From: Sphingomonas sp. R-74633
Lineage (GTDB): Bacteria; Pseudomonadota; Alphaproteobacteria; Sphingomonadales; Sphingomonadaceae
Assembly (NCBI RefSeq): GCF_013416555.1
Contig: NZ_JACCFG010000001.1
Location: 930,001-994,000 of the forward strand
Direction: 5' to 3'
DNA: 64,000 nucleotides
The position numbers and the translations under genes are program-made. Below the pieces are notes generated by a model. It was not told where the DNA came from and ran no database searches. It saw only the letters and a program-made list of their open reading frames with translations. Shown here piece by piece: positions 27,266 to 36,069 of this stretch. Every line of letters begins with the position of its first letter. Position 1 is the first letter of the stretch.

Positions 27266-27478
27266 TCACTCGGGAACATCGAAGCTGTCCAATATCTTGG
27301 CGCCCGCCATGAACACCGCGATCGGGCAGGCCGCGAACAGCATCCAGCCGCCATAGCCGGGGAAGGTGCCGAGATAATGCACGCCCCGCTCGGTCGCGCC
27401 GCAGGCGAGGCCGTAGATCACGAGGAATGCCTCGAACTTGGTCTTGATCACGAACAGGCGGCCGAGGCGATAGAACAT
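27266..27478 (-). CDS. small membrane protein, two transmembrane segments
   Basis: A 70-residue hypothetical protein, MFYRLGRLFVIKTKFEAFLVI at the start, with one hydrophobic helix around FEAFLVIYGLACGA and a second around GWMLFAACPIAVFMAGA. It lies between astB and the kinase-like gene on the same strand, 46 bases from the latter. The aromatic, well-biased coding sequence supports a real gene. Function unknown. Confidence 0.68.
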   Translation of the reverse strand: MFYRLGRLFVIKTKFEAFLVIYGLACGATERGVHYLGTFPGYGGWMLFAACPIAVFMAGAKILDSFDVPE

Positions 27479-27529
27479 GCCAAAGGTTAAGCAAGCGCCG
27501 GGCCAACCGCGAAAACACGTAGTTTCGCG

Positions 27530-28789
27530 TTAAATTTGGTGGTTACCTGTAAGTAAATCCGACAGGTCGAGCGCCTCGAGCAGCGCCTGCCGCGCCGCCT
27601 CGACCTGCGCGATCAACGCCGGATCGCCGATCGAATCGTAGGGGATCGCTTCGGGCCAATGCGCCTCGATCACCGCGGCAATTCGGTCGAGCTTCGCGCC
27701 GTCGACCAGGAAGCGCGGATCGACGGTCGCCGGATCGCACACCACCCGCAGCCGCAGGCACGCCGGTCCGCCGCCATTGGCCATCGACTGGCGGACGTCG
27801 ACCACCTCGAGCCGCCGGATCGGTCCATTGCCCGCGACATGGTCCTGCAGCCAGGTCCACACGCTCGGCGTGTCGCGTGCCTCGCCGGGCAGCACCAAAG
27901 CCATTTCGCTGGAGGGCAGCGTCACCAGCTGGGCATTGAACAGATAGGATTTGATCGCATCCGCAAGGTTCACCTCAGCCGCGGGCACCTCGACGATCTC
28001 CACTTCGGGCAGCATCGCGCGCAGATCGGCGTAGAAGCGGTCCTTGTCGGCAAAGGCATGCTCATGCGCGAACAGCACCCGTCCGTTCGCCACTGCGACC
28101 ACATCATTGTGGAACGCTCCCGCGGCGATCGCTTCCTGCGACTGCTGGACGAACAACACCCGCTCCAACCGATGCTTGCGCGCCACCGCCGCACTGGCGT
28201 CGGGGTGCTGGCGGGCAGGGAAAGGGCCGCCCGAGATGCCGTAGACGAACACCTCAACCCCCGGCGCGCCGTGATCGGCGGCAAGGCGCATGTGATTGGC
28301 CGCGCCCTCGTCGCCGAACGGCGCCGGTACCGGGCCGTGCACGGTGAAGGCGGGATCGGCAAAGGCCAGCCGAAGCTGCGCCAACGTCTCGGGCCATTCA
28401 TGGCTGCGGTGCGGCATCGTCACGAGGTTGGCGACGCTGAGATGGCATTTGCCGTCGCCGGTATCGGGCGCGGGCGAGACGGTGGCGGCGTTGGCCGCCC
28501 ACATCGGCGAGGCCGAGAGCGCCTGCGCCTGGGTGTGGGGCGGCGCATCCTCGAAGCGCGTGCCGAGCGAGGCGAGCCAGCGATGATTCGGCCGGGCATG
28601 CGGCAACAGGATGCCCTGGGTCAGCCCCAGCGCGATATTCGATCGCATCTTGGCGATACCCTGCAGCGCCGCCGCGCGCGGGTGCGATGTCTCGCCCCGG
28701 TTGCGCGTCGCTGCTAGGTTGCCGTGGCTCAGGCCGGCATAATTGTGGCTCGGGCCGATGATCCCGTCGAAATTGATCTCGGTGAGCAT
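27530..28789 (-). CDS. astB: N-succinylarginine dihydrolase
   Basis: Hydrolyses N2-succinylarginine to succinylornithine, CO2 and two NH3, step two of the arginine succinyltransferase (AST) pathway. 419 residues. The N-terminus (EINFDGIIGPSHNYAGLSHGN) and GLTQGILLPHARPNH are typical AstB. The guanidino-modifying fold supplies a catalytic Cys in NGGGPACLRLRVV and a His in the ALFAHEHAF-like stretch (VLFAHEHAFAD). Its start codon overlaps the astA stop codon by one base (TGATG). Confidence 0.96.
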   Translation of the reverse strand: MLTEINFDGIIGPSHNYAGLSHGNLAATRNRGETSHPRAAALQGIAKMRSNIALGLTQGILLPHARPNHRWLASLGTRFEDAPPHTQAQALSASPMWAANAATVSPAPDTGDGKCHLSVANLVTMPHRSHEWPETLAQLRLAFADPAFTVHGPVPAPFGDEGAANHMRLAADHGAPGVEVFVYGISGGPFPARQHPDASAAVARKHRLERVLFVQQSQEAIAAGAFHNDVVAVANGRVLFAHEHAFADKDRFYADLRAMLPEVEIVEVPAAEVNLADAIKSYLFNAQLVTLPSSEMALVLPGEARDTPSVWTWLQDHVAGNGPIRRLEVVDVRQSMANGGGPACLRLRVVCDPATVDPRFLVDGAKLDRIAAVIEAHWPEAIPYDSIGDPALIAQVEAARQALLEALDLSDLLTGNHQI

Positions 28790-29799
28790 CAGCGGCCGAC
28801 GTGCAGCACGTCGTCGCCGACGCCGACGCCAAGCAGCTCGGCCGTCCGTGGATCGATCGCCGCGCCGTCGCCTCGCAGGGCAACACGCCCCTGCGTCACG
28901 CGGAAGGCCTTGAGCGAGCCCGTCGCGACCAGCGCAGCGTCGCCGCCCGCCTCCACCGCCGCGATTTTCGCTGCCTTGGCGTCACGCACGGTGTGCACCT
29001 GATCGGTCCGCGCGGTCATCGTCGGGCCGCCATCGAAGATGTCGACATAGCGTTCCCAGGCGAACCCCTCATTCTCGAGCATCCGCATCGCCGCGCGACC
29101 CGAGGGGTGTGGTAGGCCGATCACGCTGCGGGCACTTTCCTGGAGCATTGCGGTGTAGACGGGATATTTGGGCATCAGGTCGGCGATGAACTGGTTGCCG
29201 TGCACCGCATTGAAGCTGTCCGCCTCCTGGAAATTCATCCCGAAGAAGCGCCCGGCGATGCCATCCCAGAAAGGCGATCCACCCGCCTCGTCGATTACGC
29301 CGCGCAGTTCGGCGAGGATCCGCTCGGCGAAGCGCTGGCGGTGGCAGGCGATGAACAGATAGCGGCTGCGCGCGAGCAGCATGCCGAGGCCACCGGCGCG
29401 CTCGCCCGGATGGAGGAATAGCCCGCCCACCTCAGAACAGCCCTCCAGGTCGTTGACCAGGCTCAGCGTCTCGGCGCGGAAGGTGCGGCCCAGTTCCTCG
29501 CTATGCTTGGTCTCGGTGGCGAGGCGATAGGAATAGAAGGGCCAGCGCTGCCCCACTGCGGTGAAGATCTGGCAGGTGCCGCGTACTTCGCCGGTATCGG
29601 CATTTTCGAGCACCAGCACGAACACATCGTCGCCGGTCTCGCCCTCGGCCCGCTCAAACGCTTCATGGCTGCGGGCGAGCTTGGCGCGCAGCACGTCCTT
29701 TTCGGGCTGCAAATTGGTGAAGCCGCCGCCGGTGAGCTTCGCCATCTCGTAGAGCGCCTGCAGGTCCTCGTCGCGGGCAGCTCGGATCACGAAACTCAT
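28789..29799 (-). CDS. astA: arginine N-succinyltransferase
   Basis: Transfers succinyl from succinyl-CoA to the alpha-amino group of arginine, step one of the AST pathway. 336 residues with the AstA pattern: FVIRAARDEDLQALYEMAKLTGGGFTNL at the N-terminus, then SEVGGLFLHPGERAGGLGMLLARSRYLF and DGIAGRFFGMNFQEADSFN. The start at 29799 overlaps the stop codon of the M20 hydrolase by four bases and gives the family N-terminus; the longer frame upstream lies inside that gene. Confidence 0.96.
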   Translation of the reverse strand: MSFVIRAARDEDLQALYEMAKLTGGGFTNLQPEKDVLRAKLARSHEAFERAEGETGDDVFVLVLENADTGEVRGTCQIFTAVGQRWPFYSYRLATETKHSEELGRTFRAETLSLVNDLEGCSEVGGLFLHPGERAGGLGMLLARSRYLFIACHRQRFAERILAELRGVIDEAGGSPFWDGIAGRFFGMNFQEADSFNAVHGNQFIADLMPKYPVYTAMLQESARSVIGLPHPSGRAAMRMLENEGFAWERYVDIFDGGPTMTARTDQVHTVRDAKAAKIAAVEAGGDAALVATGSLKAFRVTQGRVALRGDGAAIDPRTAELLGVGVGDDVLHVGR

Positions 29800-31004
29800 A
29801 ACTTCCCCTTCTCGGCGATACGCAACATGGTGACGGCGGAGAGCGCGGCGCGTTCGGCCAGGCTCTCCGGGATCAGGAATTCGTCGGAACTGTGGATCAG
29901 GCCGCCACGCGCGCCCATCGTGTCGACCACCGGCACGCCGCACGCGGCGATGTTGTTGCCGTCGCACACCCCGCCCGAGAATTTCCACGACACCGGAATG
30001 CCCAGATCGGCGCCCGACGCCTTGACCAGCGCGAACAGCTTCTCGGCGCCGGGGTCGAGCGGCTTGGGCGGGCGGTTGAAGCTGCCATGCACATGGACGT
30101 GGACGTCATGCTTCACCGATACGATCGCCACCGCCTGGTCAATCGCGATCCGCGCGCGCGTGATCGCCTCGGGATCCTTGGGCCGGAAATTGACGCGCAG
30201 GATCGCTAGGTCGGGCACGACATTGTTCGGTCCGCCGCCGTCGATCTTGGCCGGGTTCACGGCCAGCCCGGGGGTCTTGGCGTCATTCAGCCGCATCGCG
30301 AGATCGGCCGCCGCGACGAGCGCATTGCGGCCCTCGTCGGGGTTGCGCCCCGCATGCGCCGACTTGCCGTGCACCACGATCGAGAAATTGCCGGTGCCGC
30401 CGCGCGCGCCCGCCAGCGTGCCGTCGGGCAAAGCAGGCTCATAGGTCAGTGCGGCGATCTTCCCCTGGGCCGCGCCCGCGATCAGGCTCGCGGAGGAGAA
30501 AGAACCCGTCTCCTCATCCGAATTGATCAGCACCTCATAGCCGAGCTGCCCGGCAAGCGGGCTTGCCTCCACTGCCTCCAGCGCCGCGAGCATCAGCGCG
30601 AGTCCGCCCTTCATGTCAGCGGCACCGGGCGCGTTGAGATTGCCGTCGGGCAACCAGCTATTCGCCTGGAAGGGATGATCGGCGCCGAACACCGTGTCCA
30701 TATGCCCGGTCAGCAGGATCTGCACCGGTGCCTCGGGCCGCACTGCGATATGGAGATGCCGGCCATGCGCCAGCGGCAGCACTTCGCCGGCGGCGGTCAC
30801 GCTCTCGGCAGCTTCAGGCTCCACCAGCACGAGGTGGCCGGGCAGGGGAGAGAACGCGTCGGCCAGCACGTCGGCCATCCGGGCCAGGCCCGCCAGGTTG
30901 CGCGTGCCGCTGTTGATCGCCGTCCAGGCCTCGGTCCGCGCCAGCATCGGCGAGGCCGCAGCCCTCTCCACCGCCGCGCATTCTGTCTTGGAAAGCTCGG
31001 TCAT
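29796..31004 (-). CDS. M20-family metallohydrolase in the arginine catabolism operon
   Basis: A 402-residue zinc hydrolase of the M20 (carboxypeptidase G2/ArgE/DapE-like) family. Metal and catalytic motifs are clear: LLTGHMDTVFG, APGAADMKGG, SDEETGS and, in the lid domain, HGKSAHAGRNPDEG, with a late GLIHSSDEF His. It is the first gene of an operon with astA and astB (ATGA overlap with astA). The start at 31004 is the ATG ahead of TELSKTECAAVE; the upstream frame runs through non-coding sequence. Succinylated or acylated amino acids are likely substrates; it might do the final desuccinylation in place of AstE, which is not in the window. That last point is inference. Confidence 0.87.
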   Translation of the reverse strand: MTELSKTECAAVERAAASPMLARTEAWTAINSGTRNLAGLARMADVLADAFSPLPGHLVLVEPEAAESVTAAGEVLPLAHGRHLHIAVRPEAPVQILLTGHMDTVFGADHPFQANSWLPDGNLNAPGAADMKGGLALMLAALEAVEASPLAGQLGYEVLINSDEETGSFSSASLIAGAAQGKIAALTYEPALPDGTLAGARGGTGNFSIVVHGKSAHAGRNPDEGRNALVAAADLAMRLNDAKTPGLAVNPAKIDGGGPNNVVPDLAILRVNFRPKDPEAITRARIAIDQAVAIVSVKHDVHVHVHGSFNRPPKPLDPGAEKLFALVKASGADLGIPVSWKFSGGVCDGNNIAACGVPVVDTMGARGGLIHSSDEFLIPESLAERAALSAVTMLRIAEKGKL

Positions 31005-31082
31005 GCCGAGGGGGTAGCGCGAAATATTATTGCGGTCACCCCAGCGAACGCCGGGAAGTGCATGCAATCAGGGAATAGGTCG

Positions 31083-32024
31083 TCAGAAATCGACGACGAG
31101 GGCGGCGCGGCTCGTGGAGTCGGTGCTCTTGCGGCCCACCGCCGGCGTGCTTTCGAACTGCAGCGAATAGCTGAACTGCGCCGAGAGCGGCCCGAACAAC
31201 CGGGTCAGCAACGCCGATTTGGACGAGACGGTGCTGTTCGCATTCTGCAGATAGGCCGAGGCGTTCTGCGTCACCGAGATGCCCTTGGTGATCTTCCAGC
31301 CGAAATCGAGGCTGCCGCGCGCCGCCGCGTTGCTCTCGGACGCCTGGTCGATGAAATTGGTGTAGCGGAACGCCGGACCCACTTCGAGGTCGAGCTTCAC
31401 TGCCGGCGACTTGATCGCGCTGTAACCGATGCCGCTCGAGACCGAGACGCGGTCGCTGAAGCCCGAGAAGCGATCGCTCTCATACTGCGCGGCGCCGTAG
31501 AGATAGGCGCGGTCGTCGAACTTCCAGTTGGGCTCATAGGCGGCGAGATAGCGCTCGCGCGTGGTGATCCCCAGGCTCTCCTGGTAATCGCCCTGGATGC
31601 GCAGCTTGTGGCGCCATTCGAGCCCCTCGCGCTTCAGCTCCATCGCCGCGGCGATGCCGACATTCTCGGTATTGCCGGTGGTGACATAGCCGCCCAGCTC
31701 GGCATGGCCCTTCACCAGCGCGAAGAAATCGGCGCTGCGAATCTTGGCCTGCGCCTTCTTCACCCGGGAGTCGCGCCAGTCGGCGGCGATCTTCACGAGC
31801 TTGTCCGCGCTGTCCGGCGCTGCGCTACGGGCATATTTCACGATGACGGCGACGTCGTTCTCATTGCCCGATTCCATCGCCGCCTCGAGCATCAGCTTGA
31901 GCGCCGGCGGAACGTTGATCGCGGCCAGCGCGGCGGCGGCACCGTCATCATCATCGTCCATCGGCACGGCGAAGGCCGGAGCGGCGGTGAGCAGCAACGG
32001 CAGGGCAAGGAGCGAGGCGCGCAT
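31083..32024 (-). CDS. DUF481-family outer membrane protein
   Basis: A 313-residue protein with signal peptide (LLALPLLLTAAPAFA) and a short acidic, helical N-terminal region (residues 25-95). The rest is an amphipathic beta-barrel pattern of the DUF481/YdiY type: GHAELGGYVTTGNTENVGIAAAMEL, HKLRIQGDYQESLG, YLYGAAQYESDRFSGFSDRVS and a C-terminal strand ending in Phe (AALVVDF), as needed for Bam insertion. Its role is unknown in general. It is on the same strand as the ast operon and rppH but separated by 78 and 44 bases. Confidence 0.85.
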   Translation of the reverse strand: MRASLLALPLLLTAAPAFAVPMDDDDDGAAAALAAINVPPALKLMLEAAMESGNENDVAVIVKYARSAAPDSADKLVKIAADWRDSRVKKAQAKIRSADFFALVKGHAELGGYVTTGNTENVGIAAAMELKREGLEWRHKLRIQGDYQESLGITTRERYLAAYEPNWKFDDRAYLYGAAQYESDRFSGFSDRVSVSSGIGYSAIKSPAVKLDLEVGPAFRYTNFIDQASESNAAARGSLDFGWKITKGISVTQNASAYLQNANSTVSSKSALLTRLFGPLSAQFSYSLQFESTPAVGRKSTDSTSRAALVVDF

Positions 32025-32068
32025 GAGTGGGTCCGTATCGCCCTTATGGGAGCGAAACTAGGGCAGGA

Positions 32069-32548
32069 TCAGACGAGATGTTGTCCAAAGACGGTCAACA
32101 GCTCCTTATAGAGCTCCCGCTTGAACGGCACGATGAGGTCCGGGAGATCTTTCGGTTCCGACCAGCGCCAGGCGCGGAATTCGGGCTCGGCGGTCTCGAT
32201 GTTGATGTCGCTGTCCTCGCCGAGGAAGCGGAACAGGAACCAGCGCTGCCGCTGCCCGCGCCATTTGCCCTTCCACAGGCGGCCGACCAGATCCTCGGGC
32301 AGGTCGTAGAACAGCTCGTCCGGCGCGGTGGCGACCAGCTCGGCCAGCTCCCGCTTCACGCCGGTCTCTTCCCAAAGCTCGCGCCACGCGGCCTCGATGG
32401 CGTCCTCGCCCGGATCGATCCCGCCCTGCGGCATCTGCCAGGCCTCGACCACCGAATCGAGCCGCTGGCCGACGAATACCTGGCCGTGGCGATTGAGCAG
32501 CATCACGCCCGCGCAGGGGCGATAGGGAAGGGAGGCGATATCGGTCAT
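32069..32548 (-). CDS. rppH: RNA pyrophosphohydrolase (Nudix)
   Basis: Removes pyrophosphate from 5'-triphosphate RNA ends and so starts RNase E decay. 159 residues. The Nudix box is complete (GGIDPGEDAIEAAWRELWEETG) and the N-terminus YRPCAGVMLLNRHGQVFVGQR with MPQG matches RppH/NudH. WRWSEPKDLPDLIVPFKRELY is the usual C-terminal segment. The start at 32548 gives the family N-terminus MTDIASLPYRPC. It is divergent from the deacetylase-like gene, 47 bases away. Confidence 0.93.
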   Translation of the reverse strand: MTDIASLPYRPCAGVMLLNRHGQVFVGQRLDSVVEAWQMPQGGIDPGEDAIEAAWRELWEETGVKRELAELVATAPDELFYDLPEDLVGRLWKGKWRGQRQRWFLFRFLGEDSDINIETAEPEFRAWRWSEPKDLPDLIVPFKRELYKELLTVFGQHLV

Positions 32549-32595
32549 GGCGCCCATCTAGCGATGCGGGGCCGCCGCGCCTAGCTTCAAGGCGA

Positions 32596-33504
32596 ATGAT
32601 CCACCTCGTCCACCACCCCGACTATGTCGCCCCGGCGCCCAAGCGCAGCCAGTATCAGTGGAACAAGAACGGCCTGGTCCGCGACCTGCTGCGCGCCGAG
32701 GGCGAGATATTCACCTGGCACGAGCCCGAGCCGATGCCGCGCGCCTGGCTAGAGGCGGTCCACGATCCCGATTACGTCGAGGAAGTCCTCACGGCGCAGG
32801 TCCCGCCCGAGAAGGAGCGCCGCATCGGCTTCCCGGTCACGCCCGAAGTCGCCCGCCGCTCGCAGGCGGTACCCGGTGGCACGTATCTCGCCGCCCGCCT
32901 CGCGCTCGAGCACGGCTTCGCGGCTAACACCGCGGGCGGCAGCCACCATGCGCTTGCCAATACCGGCGCCGGCTTCTGCGTGTTCAACGATCTCGCGCTC
33001 GCGGCCGTCCGGCTGGTCGAGGAGGGCCACCGCATCCTGATCGTCGATTGCGACGTCCACCAGGGCGACGGCACCGCCGCGCTCACCGCGGGCCGACCTG
33101 AGATCGCCACCTATTCGATCCATGCCGAGAAGAACTTCCCGGTCCGCAAGGCGCGCTCCACCCTCGACGTGCCGCTGCCCGACGGGGTCGGCGACGACGA
33201 ATATATGGAAACGCTCGAGCGCACGCTCCTCCCGCTGCTCCACGGCTTCGCCCCGGACCTCGTCCTCTACCAGGCCGGCGTCGACCCTTTGGCGGGCGAC
33301 CGGCTCGGCCGTCTCGCGCTCAGCTATGAGGGGCTCGTTACCCGCGACCGATGGATTTCCGGCGTCATGACGTCACTCGGACTGCCCTTCGCCAGCGCCT
33401 TGGGTGGCGGATACGGCGAAGATGCGCTTGAGGTTTCCCGCCGCCACGTCGCCTCGATCCTCGCGCTGGGACAAGCAGTTGCGGGCCGGGCTTTGCAGTA
33501 TTGA
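32596..33504 (+). CDS. histone deacetylase-like amidohydrolase
   Basis: A 302-residue zinc amidohydrolase of the HDAC/acetylpolyamine amidohydrolase superfamily. GGSHHA gives the tandem catalytic histidines, DCDVHQGDGTA and the later YQAGVDP supply the zinc ligands, and GGGYG is the substrate loop. It is the short, single-domain bacterial class; substrates could be acetylated polyamines, small acyl compounds or lysines. It is the first plus-strand gene before korA, with 51 bases between, so a link to the oxidoreductase is possible but weak. Confidence 0.92.
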   Translation: MIHLVHHPDYVAPAPKRSQYQWNKNGLVRDLLRAEGEIFTWHEPEPMPRAWLEAVHDPDYVEEVLTAQVPPEKERRIGFPVTPEVARRSQAVPGGTYLAARLALEHGFAANTAGGSHHALANTGAGFCVFNDLALAAVRLVEEGHRILIVDCDVHQGDGTAALTAGRPEIATYSIHAEKNFPVRKARSTLDVPLPDGVGDDEYMETLERTLLPLLHGFAPDLVLYQAGVDPLAGDRLGRLALSYEGLVTRDRWISGVMTSLGLPFASALGGGYGEDALEVSRRHVASILALGQAVAGRALQY

Positions 33505-33555
33505 AATTGGGGCGTAGACATCTGCGCAACGATATAAAGACGCAGGAGACCGGCA

Positions 33556-35499
33556 ATGGCGACTGCCGCGCATATGCTCACGCCTGAGGAGGCGTCGGCG
33601 CATCCCGCACCCGAGGCGATCGTGGTTCGCTTCGCCGGTGATTCCGGTGACGGGATGCAGCTCACCGGCGGCCAGTTCACGCTATCCACTGCGCTTGCCG
33701 GCAACGACCTTGCCACCTTCCCGGACTTCCCCGCCGAGATCCGCGCCCCGCAAGGCACCTTGTTCGGCGTCTCCGCCTTCCAGATCAATTTCGGCTCGGC
33801 CCAGATCGACACCGCGGGCGACCAGCCCGACGTGCTCGTCGCGATGAACCCGGCAGCGCTCAAGACCAATGTCGAGGCATTGAAGCCCGGCGGCCTGATC
33901 ATCGCCGACGAGGGCGAGTTCGGCCAGCGCAACCTCGACAAGGCGAAATACGCCGCCAATCCGCTCGAGGATGGCAGTCTCGCCAAATGGCAGTTGCTCA
34001 AGCTCAATATCTCGCAGCTCACCCTCGATGCGGTGAAGCCCTTCGGCCTTGGCAACAAGGAGGCGCTGCGCTGCAAGAACATGTGGACGCTGGGGCTGGC
34101 GCTCTGGATGTTCGACCGCGACCGCCAGCCACTGGTCGACTGGCTCAAGGCCAAGTTCGCCAAGGCTCCCGAGCTCGCCGAGGCCAATATCGCCGCGCTC
34201 AACGCCGGCCACGCCTATGGCGAGACTGCCGAACTGGGCGCGATGGGGATCAGCCAGCGCCAGGTCGCCGCCGCACCCGCCGAGCCAGGGCTCTACCGCA
34301 CCGTCACCGGCGCCGACTCGATCTCGCTCGGCCTCGTCGCGGGTGCGCAGCTTGCCGGGCTGAAGATGTTCTTCGGCGGCTATCCGATCACGCCCGCATC
34401 GGCGATCCTCCACGCGCTGGCGCGCTACAAGGAATATGGCGTCACCACCTTCCAGGCCGAGGACGAGATCGCCGCGATCGCGTCTGCCCTGGGCGCGTCC
34501 TATGCCGGCCAGCTCGGCGTGACCTCCTCCTCGGGGCCCGGCATCGCGCTCAAGGGCGAGGCGATGGGGCTGGCGATCATGACCGAGCTGCCGCTGGTCA
34601 TCGTCAACTCGCAGCGCGGGGGCCCCTCGACCGGACTTCCCACAAAAACTGAACAATCCGATCTATATCAAGCGGTATACGGCAGAAATGGCGACGCGCC
34701 GATGCCAGTGCTCGCCGCGCGCTCGGCCGCCGACTGCTTCGATGTCGCGATCGAGGCGGTGCGGATCGCCACGCAATATATGACCCCGGTGATGCTGCTG
34801 ACCGACGGCTATATCGCCAATGCCGCGGAGCCCTGGAAGGTGCCCGACATGAGCAGCTACAAGCCGTTTCCGGTCGCCTTCCACACCGAAGTCCCCGCCG
34901 AGGGCGAGAAGTTCCAGCCCTATGGCCGCGACGCCAGCCTCAAGCGCCCTTGGGTCAAGCCGGGCACGCCGGGCCTGCTGCATCGGATCGGGGGCATCGA
35001 GAAGGCGCAGGGCACCGGCAACATCGATTACTCCCCGGCCAACCACCAGGCGATGACCGACATCCGCCGCGACAAGGTGCTAGGCATCGACATCTCCGAT
35101 CAGGCGGTCGAACAGGGCCAGGCCGGCGGCAAGCTCGTCGTGGTCGGCTGGGGCTCGACCTATGGCCCGATCGCCCAAGCGGTCCGCCGCGCGCGGTCAA
35201 AGGGGCATGACGTCAGCCATGTCCATATCCGCCATATCTGGCCGCTCCCGAGAAATCTTGGCGCGCTGCTAGAGAGTTACGAGCATATCCTCGTACCGGA
35301 AATGAACACAGGCCAGCTCAAGACGGTGCTGCGCGACCAGTTCCTTGTCAATGCGGTGCCGCTCAACAAAGTTAGCGGGCAGCCCTTCACGATCGGCGAG
35401 ATCGAAGCCGCGATCGCCCGCCACCTCTCCAGCGACAGGCCCGAGGAACTGGGCCCCGACGACACCCAGCTTCCCAGCCCGGAGGCGGTGAATCCGTGA
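33556..35499 (+). CDS. korA: 2-oxoacid:acceptor oxidoreductase, alpha subunit
   Basis: Large subunit of a two-subunit 2-oxoglutarate/2-oxoacid:ferredoxin oxidoreductase, which makes acyl-CoA and reduced ferredoxin from a 2-oxoacid. 647 residues, with a fused gamma domain first (VRFAGDSGDGMQLTGGQFTL, residues about 20-200), then the alpha domain with GYPITPASAILHALARYKE, FQAEDEIAAIASALGASYAG, TSSSGPGIALKGEAMGLA and RGGPSTGLPTKTEQSDLYQA. This is the KorAB pattern seen in alphaproteobacteria. Its stop codon overlaps the GTG start of the next gene by four bases, and korB follows that. Confidence 0.94.
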   Translation: MATAAHMLTPEEASAHPAPEAIVVRFAGDSGDGMQLTGGQFTLSTALAGNDLATFPDFPAEIRAPQGTLFGVSAFQINFGSAQIDTAGDQPDVLVAMNPAALKTNVEALKPGGLIIADEGEFGQRNLDKAKYAANPLEDGSLAKWQLLKLNISQLTLDAVKPFGLGNKEALRCKNMWTLGLALWMFDRDRQPLVDWLKAKFAKAPELAEANIAALNAGHAYGETAELGAMGISQRQVAAAPAEPGLYRTVTGADSISLGLVAGAQLAGLKMFFGGYPITPASAILHALARYKEYGVTTFQAEDEIAAIASALGASYAGQLGVTSSSGPGIALKGEAMGLAIMTELPLVIVNSQRGGPSTGLPTKTEQSDLYQAVYGRNGDAPMPVLAARSAADCFDVAIEAVRIATQYMTPVMLLTDGYIANAAEPWKVPDMSSYKPFPVAFHTEVPAEGEKFQPYGRDASLKRPWVKPGTPGLLHRIGGIEKAQGTGNIDYSPANHQAMTDIRRDKVLGIDISDQAVEQGQAGGKLVVVGWGSTYGPIAQAVRRARSKGHDVSHVHIRHIWPLPRNLGALLESYEHILVPEMNTGQLKTVLRDQFLVNAVPLNKVSGQPFTIGEIEAAIARHLSSDRPEELGPDDTQLPSPEAVNP

Positions 35500-36059
35500 C
35501 CCGGCTCGCCGCAATGCTGTTCTCGCTGCCGCTGCTGTTCGCCGCGCCTGCTGCGACTGCACAGACGGTCACGACGGCAGCGCGAATGTCGCCGCTGCTC
35601 GCGGCGCGTGTCGCAGCTTTGCCCGACACACTAGCCGGCCTGCTGCGCGACGACGGTAATGACGAGAGCGGACACCCTGCGCCGATGGTCGCCTACCACA
35701 GCATCAATCCCCAGGACCCCGTGATCACCGTCGTCCTGGCCGATGCGAAGAGCCCGATACCCTGGCCCGACATGGCCGAGAATGGCCGCGCCGGCCCCCG
35801 CCAGGCCGGGCTGATCGACACGCTGTTCGAAGGCAAGTTCAGCCTCGACGGGCATCCGAAGACCCGCAATTTCTTCGGCGATTACCTGACGAAACAAGGC
35901 ATCAAGCAGAGCTGGATCGCCGATATCGACGGCGTCCGCGTCACCATCCTCGCAACGATCTACCGCGCCGAAGACCGCCGCAAGGTGTTCGACGCCATCC
36001 GCCGCGACCTGCTCGGCGGGATCACCATGGAGAAAGTCTCCACCGCGGAAGCGAATTGA
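35496..36059 (+). CDS. exported protein of unknown function between korA and korB
   Basis: A 187-residue protein with a clear signal peptide (MTRLAAMLFSLPLLFAAPAATAQ) and no recognised domain. The mature part contains KSPIPWPDMAENGR, KFSLDGHPKTRNFFGDYLTK and a helical DRRKVFDAIRRDLLGG tail. GTG start overlaps the korA stop codon (GTGA), and korB begins ten bases after its own stop codon. An exported protein inside the reading unit of a cytoplasmic oxidoreductase is odd; it may be a co-expressed periplasmic stress or assembly protein, or a chance insertion kept by the operon. Confidence 0.78.
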   Translation: MTRLAAMLFSLPLLFAAPAATAQTVTTAARMSPLLAARVAALPDTLAGLLRDDGNDESGHPAPMVAYHSINPQDPVITVVLADAKSPIPWPDMAENGRAGPRQAGLIDTLFEGKFSLDGHPKTRNFFGDYLTKQGIKQSWIADIDGVRVTILATIYRAEDRRKVFDAIRRDLLGGITMEKVSTAEAN

Positions 36060-36069
36060 GAGAGATCGC

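Noticed and set aside
35496..36059. Gamma or delta subunit of the 2-oxoacid oxidoreductase
   Set aside because: The protein has a signal peptide and no cluster cysteines or gamma-domain motif; the gamma domain is already fused in KorA.
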